A stretch of DNA of 64,000 nt from Larus michahellis (taxonomy: Eukaryota > Chordata > Aves > Charadriiformes > Laridae), in the NCBI RefSeq assembly GCF_964199755.1, contig NC_133900.1:72834727-72898726 (forward strand), written 5' to 3'. Positions 16,101 through 29,401 of the stretch are shown in pieces (the stretch's first letter is position 1; every line of letters begins with the position of its first letter). Both the position numbers and the translations under genes were made by a program. The notes beneath the pieces were generated by a model. That model was not told the origin of the DNA, did no database searches, and saw nothing but the letters and a program-made list of their open reading frames with translations.

Positions 16101-17754
16101 GCAGAACTGATTTGCATCATATTTGTAAAGAGAATCCCACTCACGATGCTTTCAAACTTTTCAGACTTCATAGTTAACATTTGCTTAGCCCAGGTTTTAT
16201 GTGTTGTTACTCTTTATATTACAGCAGCCGTTATAAGAAATAGATATAGAAACAAGATAAAATTTATTGGCTAAGAGCCAACCGCAGAAGTTCAACAAAT
16301 GTGGGCCCAAGGTCTTTCCTCTTGACATAGAAAAGATCCACAGAAGAGTAAATAAATAAAAAATAAATACTAAAACTACATGTGTACAAATATCAGAGTC
16401 AAAATTCTAATGGGCGAATCGCTTTTGGAAGTGCTTATTAAAATGGTCACTGTTCACTATTAACGTTATATTAGCATTAGGATGACTAAGGAGAAAGAAA
16501 AATAATTTTAAAACAGTTTTTGCTAGGATAACTAAGAAAGGAAAAAAATGTAGAAGTTTTTTATGGAAAGGTTTACTAGAGTGCTTGCCATATATCCGTT
16601 TATTCCTTTTAAATTTTCTTTCTGAAAGATAAAAAGGAAAAGCCTGTCATGACTTGTACTATTAGTCAGTTCTTATTTATTGCTACAGGTTGAAGAAGTA
16701 CTCAGAAATATATCATGCAATTTTCAATTCATCTATCTGTCTGGATAAGTCATACAACACAGGCAGCTCATGGGAAATATATAGATCAAAAAATTAAGCA
16801 CAATGGTACAGAAGACTTGCATCCTTCTATTGTCATCAAAAATAAAAATCCACAAGATACTGTGTTTTAAAAATCAAATTCCCAAAGCTGTCCTTTTGGC
16901 ATGTCTTTAATACTTACGCCTAATATAAACAATCCTTTCTCTTCTGCTCAGAAACATTTTCTTTATTTGCAACTCTTTTGGGCAATAACCACCAAAAAGA
17001 TTCTAATTGTCCTTCCTCCACAGCTGGATGAATCTAGCTTTCTAACACAGACAACTTAATGAGAGAGAAAAGCAATTAAAATTAGGATTAATGACCTTGG
17101 CCTGATCTATGTCTGGAGGGAATTTAATAGAAATGGCAAGGCACATGGATTTTGTGCCCTGCATATGCCCTGCAGAACACTGTTGTCATCCTCAGGACTG
17201 TCCCATACATTGGGACCTCATGTTTAATAATGCTAAATAAAATTTAGCACAACAATAAAGTGCTAAATTGTCTTTTCTGCTTCCAGAAAATAAGAAGCTA
17301 AGAAGAGATGGTGAGACACTAAAGAGGCGATAATGAATGCCAAGAAAAACGATGAAAGGGATGGAGGCTGGGATTCTTCATGATGGAGAGAAGGCAAAGT
17401 TGGGCACGACCGAGGGCATGGGGAATGCACCTGGGGGCCCTGGCCAAGCCTGAATGCTCCCAGTAAACAGCACCTCCTGCCACTGCTGCTGCTGGTGGAA
17501 AATCACTGGGCTGGGCAAACCATTCATCTCACCCAGTTTCTTACGTTCTTACTGCTTTCATCTACAGTTGTGATCTATCCTGAAGTGTACATTTCATCAA
17601 TGGAAAAATGGGGGTGCGTTGGGTCTATTGAGTTATGTAAGGTTTTGTTCTATTAGACATATGTGGAAATTAAAGTGAGGACATTTTTTGTGGATAATGA
17701 AATTAGCTATATTAACCGGTATACATCCTCTTTGATTTCTACTACACAAACGCA
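13151..17754. other. non-coding region with unexplained open frames
   Basis: AT-rich DNA without recognisable repeats. Three frames over 100 codons cluster between 14.8 and 15.95 kb. They match no family I know and are discussed as findings rather than called as genes. Confidence 0.5.
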
Positions 17755-18094
17755 TCACAGAATCACAGAATGGTCGGGGTTGGAAGGGACCTCTGGAGAT
17801 CATCTAGTCCAACCTCCCTGCCAAAGCAGGGTCACCCAGAGCAGGCTGCACAGGAACGCGTCCAGGCGGGTTTTGAATGTCTCCAGAGAAGGAGACTCCA
17901 GAACCTCTCTGGGCAGCCTGTTCCAGTGCTCTGCCACCCTCAAAGAAAGATTTTCCTCATTTTTAGATGGAACTTCCTGTGTTCCAGTTTGTGCCCATTG
18001 CCCCTTGTCCTGTAGCTGGGCCCCACTGAGAAGAGTCTGGCCCCATCCTCTTGACACCCGCCCTTTAGATGTTTATAAGCGTCGATGAGATCGA
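17755..18094 (-). mobile_element. CR1 fragment, antisense (group B)
   Basis: Reverse-oriented CR1 3' end starting at CACAGAATCACAGAATGG, with GGAAGGGACCTCTGGAGATC next to the terminus. Antisense translation gives [18 protein letters not shown]. It is truncated at about 18094, where a second CR1 begins immediately. The 3' end matches the copies at 29764 and 61546. Confidence 0.93.
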
Positions 18095-18207
18095 ATCACA
18101 GAATCATAGAATGGTTAGAGTTAGAAGGGACCTTAAAGATCATCTAGTTCCAACCCCCCTGCCATGGGCAGGGACACCTCCCTCTAGACCAGGTTGCTCA
18201 ACCTGAG
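18095..18207 (-). mobile_element. short CR1 3' end, antisense (group A)
   Basis: Begins with the octamers AATCACAGAATCATAGAATG and contains GGACCTTAAAGATCATCTAG followed by the GCCATGGGCAGGGACACCTC segment, as in the copies ending at 998 and 4040. It is cut off after about 113 bases and abuts the preceding CR1 without a spacer. Confidence 0.9.
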
Positions 18208-21200
18208 TTCATTGATCAGATATCTTCTACATGGGCAACTGCATTGCTAAGCACACAGGCCATGCAATCCCAGGCTGGATGGCTTGCCCTTTTCTAGAAG
18301 AATCTGAACTCATTCTTTGAACATTTTGGCACAGTTACTTTCTAAACCTCTTAGTATCATTGTTCCTATCCTTTGGAGTTCCTCCATTCAGTCAGAAACC
18401 TTTTGAAGCTGTGCTGCTCCAAACCAAACAGTAGTTTTGAGAAAATGTTATTTCTTTGCTAGGCCTGTCATGGGCAAGTACCGAGCCCTTGAGACATTGG
18501 TATTGAGGGAGGCAGAACAACCACAGTATCGTATTCCTACAAATACTCCCAGTTAACGCAGTAGTGACTCCCACTGTTTTTATAACTACTGAATACAAAG
18601 AAAGGGTTAACCTCAGGTAGCAGTTGGGCAGCAGATGGAATGGATCCAACCATAGAAGACGAAAGACCCTGGGGTGGGGAGAAACGGGGACGGGACAATA
18701 CGCCACAGCATGCCACGCTTCACGTGGCACACAGAGATTTTGTTCCTACAGCAGACAGCCAAGGAATCCCTGAAACAGGGAGAGATAGCAGACGTGTGTC
18801 TTGGAAGGAAGTCTAGTGAACCAGCAGCTGCAGCAGACAGTGACTGACTTCTTTACAGCAACACCAAAGGAAACACCTATTTCCCTGGGGAGCTTTGTAA
18901 CACCAGATTTACTCAGACTTCAAAGGCAAATTGGGCCAAAAGGCCAATGCCTCAGAGAAATTGAAAAAGATACCAAACGCTCCATAGGCTGGAGTAGCTC
19001 AGAAATTGTCTTTTGAAGGTGGAGACGAACCAGGAGCACTTCACAGGATGGCTGTCGGTATTAACTATAAATACACAGCCTCATGGAAACTGGGGGAGTA
19101 AGTTCCCTACCTGCCTTCAAACCCCAGCTTGGGAATCACTGATTTTGACAACATAGCTGTAGCTTCCTCTAAGAAGCTGGGGCTGTCAAAAGCCCTGCTA
19201 AAGTTGAAAGTGAGCGGCATCCTTTGATTTTTTTCCCCCTGTATTCATCAGGCCAAGCAGCCTGGGAAAAGATAGCTATCTGACTTGACATCATTTTCTC
19301 CATTAATTCATCCCATCTGATTCTTCTTATTAGACGCTATTAATTAAATAGTTAGCACTAATGTTTTTCTGGCTCTGAGTGAGTATCAGGTCTTCCTTTT
19401 CTCTCTTTTACTTCTGTCCTTCTCTAACGAGGCCTAGCTGTCTTCCATGAGACATCAAAGAAAAACAATAATGCAAATGAACTATCTTGGTAGACTTTCA
19501 CCTTATTCTTTTAGTGCCATGGAAAAGGTGCTTTAGGAATAGGTAAAATTGCATTGATCAATGCATCACTGAGTAGACCTCCGGCATCCTGAAAATGCAT
19601 CTCCAGGACTTGCATATTACAGATGGAGTGTGATAGAGTTAGCAGCAATGTTTATTTTCACTAACGCAGAGGTAATTAAAATCACTACGTGTACAGAGGC
19701 ACTTACAGTTTTATATCAAAGGCAAACTTGGGAAAAAAAAACCAGTTTTAGTATGAAATAAGACAAAAATGTGGAATTAATTATAACTTTGATATTGCAG
19801 ATTCTGTACTATTGAAAATGTCTATAACTAGCAGGCACTTGTTCGCACATACTGCTGGTAGCTGAAAGGTATTGCTGCTTCAGTGGCTTATCCACTCTTT
19901 GCCTGAGGTAATTAAAAAAAAATAAATTATTTATTTCATGCTTTCATACATACAGCATTGGTTTTTGTTTTGGGTTTTTTTTAAATAATTCTCTCTCTTT
20001 CTTGCTGATTTCTATTAATCATTGAGTCACTTGTTTTCCAGGCAACTGTTGTGATGATATAGATGTAAAATAACATGTTATACTTGGTGGTTCCATGCAA
20101 AGAACTGAATTTTGTCCTGAAAGTCAGTTCACACTGACTTATGTTGGTTGAATGTTCCTATGAAATCAGAGCCATTGATTCGGGAAAAATAAGGTCAAAT
20201 TTTAAGTAGTCTAGAAAAGCCATATGCTTTCTCCACCTTGGTGGAAGATAAAGAAAATATGTGCAGTGTGGAAAAGACAGTGTTTTTTTATGTTTATGAG
20301 GCCCCATCCTTAAAAGAGGTTCTTACTATTTTTAAAAAGTTCAAGCAACATATTTATTAAATGGTTAAAAGAAACGGTTGTGACAGACCAAGGCTCACTT
20401 TTATGTTCTACAAGCTAGGTATCCAAGCACAGAAAATCAATCTTCTATAGCAACAAGCCAATCCAATGCCTTTCCTAACTCTGTTTACTCATATCTAATT
20501 ACAGAATGTCTCTTGCAGTATTCCTATTAAATATTAACTCAGATAAATCATCACTGAATTATAGAAAGAACACAACATCCGCTGAAACAGAGCAGTTTTA
20601 ACAAAGGGAAAGAAAGCAAAAATGGTTTCTGTATTAAACAAGCTACAGTATTTTGGTCCTTATCATATAAATGGAAGAAAATACAAAGTAAATAATATTC
20701 CATTTATTGATTTGTCATTTACCTAGTCAAGGCCTCCTAAAACATAACAATTCTACAATTACTCACCACCCTGCTAGGCTTTTTCACTAGTTTATTTCCA
20801 CCATATCTACAAGCAATGTAACTCATGACCTTACAACTATTAATGGCTTTTTAAAAACAAAATAAGGTGTAGAGACAAGACAGTACTTTTGTGAGGCATT
20901 TTAAGAGATTCTTGAAAAGTACTTTGCTGTCCTTCATCTCTTTACGCTAACAGAAACCAGAATTACCAAATTAATCAGACTATATCTTATTCAGCGTGAC
21001 CCGATTACTAGCGGCCCACATGGTGAATCTGGGCTCTCAAATTTTGTCAGTGCCACTTAATTTTCCCTGGAGGAGAAAGGAAATGGCTTTTTGGTGAATG
21101 ATATCTTTTTATACCTTTGTTGAAAGGATAGGGAAGGGAAAAAATGCAGGGTGGCATCCTAAAAGTGGGATTCCTTGGAAAATCGCTAAGGCTGGGCTAC

Positions 21201-21534
21201 TTTGATATGGCAGTTTCATAGACTTCATTTGGTTTTGAGAGAAGATTATCTAAAAATTTTAAAACAAAGTAACTTGTAGGGAACTGTGACTTTAATACCC
21301 ATTAACAATAACAGAAAAAAATATAAGCCTAGGATACAGAGGTCTGACTGCAATCCAGAACACTGACAAGCATCTTGCTAGATGCCCAGAGAGCCACAGG
21401 GCGATCCATGAAGACAGAGGCCACGCTGGTTAAACAAACCATTAGTCCTAGAAGGGAAGAGAGGGCATAAGAAAATAATGATCCATTAATGAAAAAAAAA
21501 TGCAAGTTGATAATAATTACTGTAAATAAAGAGA
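18208..21534. other. AT-rich non-coding region
   Basis: I recognise no gene. A 71-codon frame at 18801-19016 has no family match I know and no supporting splice or promoter context. Confidence 0.5.
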
Positions 21535-21865
21535 TAAGAAGTAAAGGAGGTTGTAAAGAGGCGGGGGTCGGTCTCTTCTCCCAAGTAACAGGCGATGGGA
21601 CAAGAGGAAATGGCCTCAAGTTGCGCCAGGGGAGGTTTAGATTGGATATTAGGAAAAAATTTATACTGAAAGGGTTATTAAGCACTGGAACAGGCTGCCC
21701 AGAGAAGTGGCTAAGTCACGATTCCTGGAGGTATTTAAAACATGGTTAGACATAGTGCTTAGAGATATGGTTTAGTGATGGTTTTTGTCAGAGTTGGGTT
21801 GACGGTTGGACTCGATGATCTGAAAGGTCCCTTCCAACCTACACAATTCTATGATTCTATGATAG
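21535..21865 (+). mobile_element. CR1 fragment (group C)
   Basis: Sense-strand CR1 3' portion with GGTTTAGATTGGATATTAGG and the ending GGTTGGACTCGATGATCTGA followed by ATTCTATGATTCTATGA. The terminal block differs from the other groups and matches the copy at 27822-28499. Confidence 0.92.
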
Positions 21866-22099
21866 ATACTTCTTAAGAGAGTTGTTCAGCAGAGTTAAAG
21901 ACGGTAAGTTTTCAAGGAATGAAATCCATTCCTCAGGAGAAAAAACGTGCAATCATATTGATCCATACCGTGATCACATGAAAAATAATATTTATTACAC
22001 AGAACAGCTCATTTCTGTCAAAATACAAATCAGAAATATTTATATATGTATGTCACATGATAACGAGGGTTGAACTCTTTACATTCTAACAGCAATACC

Positions 22100-22960
22100 A
22101 GAAAATATTGCAGACTTAAATTTAAAATCACTGTCTCCAGGTAATTTGCATACAAAACTTTTAAAAGTGCTGCCTGACGAGCTCTGTGCACCATTAACAT
22201 TGCTTTTCAGTAACTCCTGAAACACTCTGTCAGTTCCAGAACAGTGGTAGACAGCAAACGTGTTTCAGCTTTTACAGAGGGCAATTATAGGCCTGTCAGC
22301 TGGATGTCAATCATATGCTAAATAATGGAATAGATGCTACAGAACTATAATTAAGAATTAAAGGAGGACAACATAATTAATGCCAATCAACCTGGATTTG
22401 TGAAAAATATATCCCATCAAAGTAACTTGATTTCTTATGTAAAATGAGGTTACAAGTTCTGTTGACAACAGTGGTAGCTGACACTCTCAGTACAAAATAT
22501 GTAGATTTCCATACAGTATGTGACTTTGATAACATGCAATATTTGATTATGAAATTGTAACAAAACAACTTTCACACTGGAAATCAGCTGGATTAGTGTA
22601 CTTGTTAGGTCTCAAATGTACAGTGAGAGGAAATGATCATCACGTACTTGTGTTTCTAGTGGAAGTCTAGCAGAATTTTTCCGTGCTTGTATACATTTTG
22701 ACAATTCTGTTTATTATCTCTGGGAAACAAAGTCATTTCTAATAGACTTAAAAAGAAGGTGAGGACTGAGGATTGTTTAGATAATGAGAAGGACAACTCA
22801 CTGATGCAAAGCAATTTGAACTGTATTGTAAGGTGGGCATAATAAAACCAGGTATTTGTGATGTGGCCAAAGGTAAAGTTATGCACCTAGAACAAAGAAA
22901 GGAGTTTCTGCAGCATCGGCTTCAGAAACTCTGTGGCAAAACAATTATCCTTGAACATAT
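22100..22960 (+). mobile_element. ancient, heavily decayed CR1 copy
   Basis: Sense orientation. Words follow the internal order of CR1 ORF2: GGCCTGTCAGCTGGATGTCA with AATCATATGCTAAATAATGG, then TCAACCTGGATTTGTG, a GTGTTTCTAGTGGAAGTC segment, and finally AAAGTTATGCACCTAGAACA. Stops and indels are everywhere. Boundaries are approximate; the copy could extend to about 23.1 kb. Confidence 0.72.
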
Positions 22961-24577
22961 AAATATGTCAATAATGAGAAAGGGGAGGCTATGCTACTAG
23001 CCTTTTCTCATTAAAAAAATCATTGGTAGACAACGACGCAAATATGATAGGAAAATCAATTAATTGGGAAAGAAAGAAAAACAATAAAAAGAAATTTAAT
23101 TCCTTAATCAAAAACTCAGGGAACTTAGCCTGGCTTACAACAAAGAGATTAAGGGAGGCCAACTGATCAGCTAAGAACTTATATAGAAGAGAAACTTTCA
23201 TGATGGTCTTTTCAATCTTGGCAACAGGCAGCTGAAAATAGAGTAATTCAGAATAGAAATAAATCCACTTTTTTAAAGACTTAAAAACAGGCAGCTGTTA
23301 GAGTAATTGTCCCATGTGGAAAAAGATTCTGCATCACTGACAGCCTTCTAAATCAAGACTCCTTGCTTTTTATTAACAATCATATTCTAGCACAAAGAGG
23401 AATTAAATCCAGAAGGTCTTAGAAACTTTATTATGTACAGGTGAATCATAAAGGACATCTTCCCTTTTTTGTTCTCTTTATCCAAATACATATGACACAC
23501 TCAGTATTTCAAAATGTCTGGACTGAACTTTAGTTCAGGGTCATGGATAATTCAAAGGTGAAAACACACTTTAAAATGCTGTGCTATTGTGCAGAAGATG
23601 TTTCATTTGAAATAAAACTCCTCTGATCAGTAATCTTTACTGTTTGAGCATTTTTCTCAATATGCAGTTTGTTAAAATAATGCAAACTATTAAACATGCT
23701 TGAACTATTTTGTAAACGCAAATCACGCTAATAGGAATCCATCTAATATTCATTAAGCCGTCCCAAGAAAATCTTAAAATAGGCAATTTTCCATTATACT
23801 GGTAAACTCATGCAAAGCTGCTAATCACAGTCTATATATTAAGAACTTAATATGGGGGAGCAGAAGGGGAAGAAATATTCTCGATCGCTGCACATTAAAA
23901 TATGTTGAAATTATGAACCCAGGTAAGTAAGCAGAATATACTTCTAAAATGCTGTCTTTCTATTAAGTAGAATACAAAAGATGAATGTCTTAAATAACAA
24001 AGGTTTCCAATATAAAATAAAATAGCAATTGTTCTCTTAAATTATGTATTTTACTATATACTCTTTTTCATCTCTAGGCTATGGCCTAGAAACATGTAAT
24101 TTGGCATTGTTTGTAGAAAAATGGAAACATTCTGTGTTTTCTTTTTATTAGACAGACTATAATAATATAATAAATTTCACAGACTAAATCATTGCTGTGT
24201 CTGCTATGACTTTTGAAGATTAGACAGGAAGAGTCAACCTTTTCTGCTTTATTTTTAAGGCAAGAAATAACATCCGCATCTTCCACTTTTGTCAGCTTGG
24301 CTGCAACAGAAATGTTTGGCCAAAAGCACCAAGAAATAAAAGTTTAAGCTGCATTTTCAAGCACAACTGGAGAAGAACTTGACATATTGCGGTAACGTGA
24401 CAAGTCAATGTGAAGGAAAGGCTCTGAAACAGAAATTCAGCATCATTCTGAAGCAAAATACTAACTCCAGCCACTGCTGGACAATTGTACCATTCTCTTT
24501 TTGTCATAACTTTGGTTAAGAAAGGTCTATAGCAGATACAACGGCAAGCGCAATGTGGACATTGCACTTGGCATGTT

Positions 24578-24722
24578 TTGATTGCAAAAGGAAAAAAAAA
24601 TGGGAAAAAAATAAAAATAAAAATAAGTAAAATAGCGGGGGAAAAAAGAAAAAAAGAAGAAAAAAAAAAGGAAAAAAAGAAACAAAAAAGAAAAAAGAAA
24701 AAAGAAAAAAAAGGAAAAGGTT
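24578..24722. repeat. A-rich / GAAA purine tract
   Basis: About 145 bases almost entirely A and G on the plus strand, built from AAAAAG and GAAAAA-type words with rare T or C. The 150-codon Phe-rich frame on the other strand is a by-product of this composition. Confidence 0.9.
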
Positions 24723-25481
24723 TTGCTAGTTTTTGTCCTCCCAAGACCAGTAAGGGCCTGTCAAACTCAAATAGAAAACCTGAGGAAAACTCCGTTACTC
24801 ATCTTCTGGTTGAGAAACTGGCAGACCAGGCGAGTTAATTCAGGTGTCTGTTCAGGCACCTCACTCTGCCACCAAGACATATGTGCAGATGTTAGTGACC
24901 TGTCCTATAACATGTTTAGTTTAGGAGTTCCAAGGCTGAAATTCATTAGCCTTGATTTTGTTTGCTTGTTTGTCTACTGGTCTGGGGTTTTTTTGGGGGG
25001 GTAAATTTTGTTCTTTTAATTCAGTTCATTACTGTGCAACGTAAAGCCTGTGAATTTGGCTTAGGAGAATACATTAAACAGAAAGGGGAAATTTCTGCTA
25101 ATGTTATCTTTAAGAAAGTCACTTCCTTTTAGCATCTGCTGGCACCAGCGCTTCCCAGTGACAGGAAAAGTTCTTGTCACGGCTATTGCATTTGCATAGA
25201 AGCTACTTGTGGAGAATAGAAATCTCTGATCTTGTTTACTCATGCTTCTGTTACAGAAATCCTCACAAATGAGATAAAGAAATACCCACACCCCCCTTTC
25301 TTTTTCCCTCTGTCGCCATGGAATCTTGTTCTGGTTTTATTTTTACGTTTCCAGAGTCTCACAGTGCTACCAAAGATGCTCCCAAAAGAGGTCTGCTGCT
25401 GATTGAATAGCATGTGGGGTACAGTCTCTGCTGTGTTTCATAGATACCAGTGATTACCGATCTGCTTGGCCTTGGGCATGC

Positions 25482-25502
25482 ACATATATATATATATATA
25501 TT
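25482..25502. repeat. (TA)n microsatellite
   Basis: About nine TA units beginning after GCACA. It lies in non-coding DNA. Confidence 0.85.
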
Positions 25503-27821
25503 TATTACACAAATAAATCTTATCTGCATTTTATCAGCTTATATTTTACTATGGGGGAAATGCTTCTTTACCTTTTATATTATTCTCTGCATTCACTTCC
25601 ATTCTGTGCAACTGCCACAGAAGTTTAGCAGATGACTAAGATCACTGTGTACATGCTTTCTTTTGCAATTTTGTCAGTTTATGGCAAAACATACGGCTCC
25701 TGTTAAAGCTCAGGCTATGACACCATGTCAGTTAGGGAACATATTTGTTTCCGTTGAACACAACTGCCAGGAAATAACACACAACACACACTGATTTGCA
25801 ATTATGACAGAATTACACTAAGTCTTCAAGTGAAAGAACTATTGATAGTACATCCATGTGTAGCTATGATGAGATACTTGGGGATCGGACAAGAAATTCA
25901 TGCTTATTTTTTGTTTTCACCTTTTCAGTCATGAATCTGTAAATATTTGAATTTACCATTTTATGTTACTCAATATAGCTAATAATAGGTACATTTAATT
26001 TATCCTCATTATAATAACTAATGGTTTCTGAAGTACAGGAAACGTTAATTGTGTACATACGTCCATCCGCTTTTGACACGTAAATGGATCACTTGAAAAT
26101 TCATATTTCTGCTACTGATTTGCTGTCCCATGAATACTTTAACAGTTGTTATTCTGCTGAACTGGACACCTTTCCATAATTGTTCTAGTGTGTTTCATTG
26201 CATATGAAGCTCAAAGCAAATTGATTAAAAATCTTAATATTTGCTTCATATATTTATCCAAGCTGAAAAGCAAAAGTAAAGACAGATGATTGTCATTTTT
26301 TATTGTGCTCTAGCCTGGCTTCCTGATGGACCACCAACCTGAACTGATAGTTTATAGATTGTGTTCACATAACTAGGAGTCATACTAGAAACCCAGTTCC
26401 ATTCCTGCTTTTCTTCATTTATTTCAGTATTCCAAAATACTGGACTTGCCAATACTTTAACATTAAGGACTGCTGTCTCCCTGCATGGACCAGCACTCAC
26501 CCCACAGGCGTTCACACCATGCCAACAGGACAAGAACGAGTTCCAGCATGAAGATGCAGTGTATAAGATCATTCAGTAATTAATCCAGCACGCCTCCTTG
26601 AATCCTGGCTGTATTCATCCAGCTTGGTGTGCAGGTGGTGCAAATACAAGCCCTGGTTCTCCAAGGAGTAGATACGAACTGCAAGTGCAACCTTCAGTCA
26701 TGCCATTTTGGTTTGTAGTAACTTGCTTTTGCAGGTATTTTTGTGACTATGCAATTTTGTGCATGTCACAAAGCGTGTTGCAAGCCTGAATGTGCAATTT
26801 AGCTACCTCTGCAGCTGCTTTTTTGGATTTGCTCAAATGTGGTATCTATGCACATTGCTCTGTGGCGGTGACATTTGAAGATACTCTGTAAAGCGCATTA
26901 GTTTAATTCCTGCTAATGGAGCACCTTCTTAGATTTGTTGGTATTCTTGTCTCTGGGGATAGTGAAGACAATATCCATTTAAGAATTACAGGATTGATAT
27001 GCATCTATTTATGTTCTCTATTACCGCACATGGGTAAGCCAGTATCTGTAAGATGTGCATCAAACTTAACCTGTGTATCGCAGGACCAATGTTTTCCTCC
27101 AAGTATGGTTGCTATCCTCATATGTACGCTCTGGATCACATCTTTGGATTCACGGCTCCTGTCACACTCATTCTCCATTTAAGGACATGCTTCTCTTTCC
27201 CTACTTATTTTCATGAATTTGCTGAAGGACTCTTTTTGCCCATTACTACCCAAATTCAAAGTGATCAGCACAGCACAGTGACCTGTGCTAGCTAATTCAC
27301 TAATGCACACTCCCAAGCTGGTATATACAGAACTCTTGCGCCCTCTGCACTGTGTATCAGATACTTCTAAGCAACCTTTTGAAACGAAATCATTGTAACT
27401 TCAAATGGAATACAAATTTCTATATCCTGAAATTAAACCTCCTTTAAAGTTTTACCCTCAAAAAATACTGCACCTTGCTTTATTTGGCACATCTCTAGAT
27501 TGTGAATCTGATAAAAATATTTGCGGTTTACTTAGCTAAGTGGTCTGCTGGGATTTTTGAAGGATTTTATACAGCTACAGCTGAAATCCTGATTAGATTG
27601 AACAAATGAGAAAGATAAAGCCAATACATGTAAACTGAGCAGTGACCCCAGGGCTGCATGTTTTCCCACGTTTGTGAAACCTTAATGTAAACTTCTCAAG
27701 TAAGAAAAAAACAGAGGAACATGCAGGCAGTAATAAAAGCTAGACTAGGAAAAATATAGGCCAGAAAAATATCTAGAAATGACAATGTCCATCCAGGAAG
27801 ACTTTGATAAAGAGTAACATA

Positions 27822-28499
27822 CGGAAAACCTGGGGGTGCTGGTGGATGGCCAGCTTAACATGAGCCAGCAGTGTGCCCAGGTGGCCAAGAGGGCCAACAG
27901 CATTCTGGCCTGTATCAGGAATAGCGTGGCCAGCAGGAGCAGGGAAGTGATTGTGCCTTTGTACTCGGCACTGGTGGGGCCTCATCTCGAGTGCTGTGTT
28001 CAGTTCTGGGCCCCTCTGTACAAGAGGGACATTGAAGTGCTGGAGCTTGTCCAGAGGAGAGCTACCAGGCTGGTGTGAGGGGTCTGGAGACCAGGTCATA
28101 TGAGGAGAGGCTGAGGGAGCTGGGCATATTTAGCTTGGAGAAGAGGAGGCTGAGGGGAGACCTCATTGCCCTCTACAACTACCTGAAAGGAGGTTGGAGA
28201 GAGGTGGGTGTTGGCCTCTTCTCCCAGGTGAATAATGACAGGACCAGAGGAAATGGTCTGAAGTTGCGGCAGGGGAGGTTTAGATTAGATATTAGGAAGA
28301 ATTACTTTACTGCAAGAGTGGTCAGGCACTGGAACAGCCTGCCCAGGGAGGTGGTTGAGTCACCATCCCTGGAGGTGTTTAAGAAACGTCTAGATGTGGC
28401 ACTTCAGGGCATGCTCTAGTAGCAGAGACTGTAGGTTGTTTGGTTGGACTCGATAATCTTAAGCGTCCTTTCCAACCATGAAGATTCTATGATTCTGTG
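27822..28499 (+). mobile_element. CR1 fragment with partly open ORF2 end (group C)
   Basis: Sense-strand CR1. Open stretches read [20 protein letters not shown], then after a stop near 28078 continue as [20 protein letters not shown] and [20 protein letters not shown] to a stop at 28419. It is followed by the 3' untranslated end and ATTCTATGATTCTGTG octamers. Only one or two disabling changes are visible, so this is a moderately recent copy. Confidence 0.94.
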
Positions 28500-29252
28500 A
28501 AAACAGATCTGAGAATATGACAACATTCTTCTGCTTCTACAATTTTACAAAGAACAACTGAGAAGGCCAGAACAGCCGTATTGTGGCAGCACTGTAGACA
28601 TACAAGAAACAGATTCCTCTATAATGCCAGTGAAGAAGTATTTCAAAACAATGACATCCTATGCCTTGCAGGAGCACTGAGATGCTACAATCAGGAACGA
28701 AGCTGTTCTTGTGAGCGATCTCATACCACAAAAACCCACAAAAAGCAAACTTCCAGAAATTTGAAAAACTTGTAAAAATACAGTTTGTGCTTTCTATAAC
28801 TAATGGTGCCTAGAAAAGAAGTATATATATCCCAGACATCATTGTTGCTAGGACACCATGTAACAGAAGCCGGGCCAAACTGCTGGCTTTTGTAGTTTTT
28901 TTTACAGACAGCTAAGGGGAAAGCCCTATGGAGGCTCTCCCCCGAGACTGCTGCACCTCTGAAGTAGCATTACGCGGCCGCTGCAGGAGACCCGGCTGGC
29001 TCCCGGCAGCGAGCCAACACGGAAGGCGCGGGCAGAGGCCCCACGCCGCCAGGCGAAGGCGCGGCCCGCCAGGCCGCAGGCCCCGAGGAGCCGCGGACGA
29101 GTGACGCCCGCAGCTTATTGAGGCGAGGCTGAAACTAGCTCCCGGGGGAACTCCGACAGCGGCAGGCTTCGAAGGCGCAGCCGGGCAGGACGGGACACCA
29201 CCTCCACCCCGCCGCCATTGCTCCAGGGGGAGGAAGGAAGCGGGGCTCTGAC

Positions 29253-29280
29253 CACTTCCGCCTCTGGGGAGCACTTCCGG
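29253..29280. promoter_or_regulatory. tandem GABP/NRF-2 (ETS) sites upstream of GUF1
   Basis: CACTTCCG at 29253-29260 and CACTTCCGG at 29272-29280 are two ETS-core sites in the same orientation, 19 bases apart. Tandem sites of this kind bind GABP (NRF-2), a known activator of nuclear genes for mitochondrial proteins. They lie about 140-165 bases before the GUF1 ATG. Binding is inferred from motif only. Confidence 0.65.
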
Positions 29281-29353
29281 CGCTTCCTTCTGTGAGGCGG
29301 CAGTTGGTGTGCGCCTTGTGTAGCCGTTGGGGAGCCGTTGAGGCCGCGCTGCG

Positions 29354-29401
29354 ATGGGGGCTGAGGCTGCCCGAGCTCCCCTCCGTGCAGCCAGCGTGTG
29401 A
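29354..29401 (+). other. possible upstream ORF in GUF1 leader
   Basis: ATG at 29354 opens a 15-codon frame that ends in TGA at 29399-29401, 17 bases before the GUF1 start. It matters only if transcription begins upstream of 29354. The GUF1 ATG itself has a strong context (GCGCCATGG). Confidence 0.4.

Larger units (their letters stand above)
22961..27821. other. AT-rich non-coding region
   Basis: No gene recognised. Contains the purine-rich tract at 24578-24722 and a short TA microsatellite at 25482-25502. Confidence 0.5.

Noticed and set aside
18801-19016. 71-codon frame beginning MEGSLVNQQLQQ
   Set aside because: No recognised homologue, no promoter or splice context, ordinary length for chance in this sequence.
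24292-24744. 150-codon Phe-rich minus-strand frame
   Set aside because: Its N-terminal half is the complement of the purine tract (TTT and TTC codons); low complexity, no real protein features.
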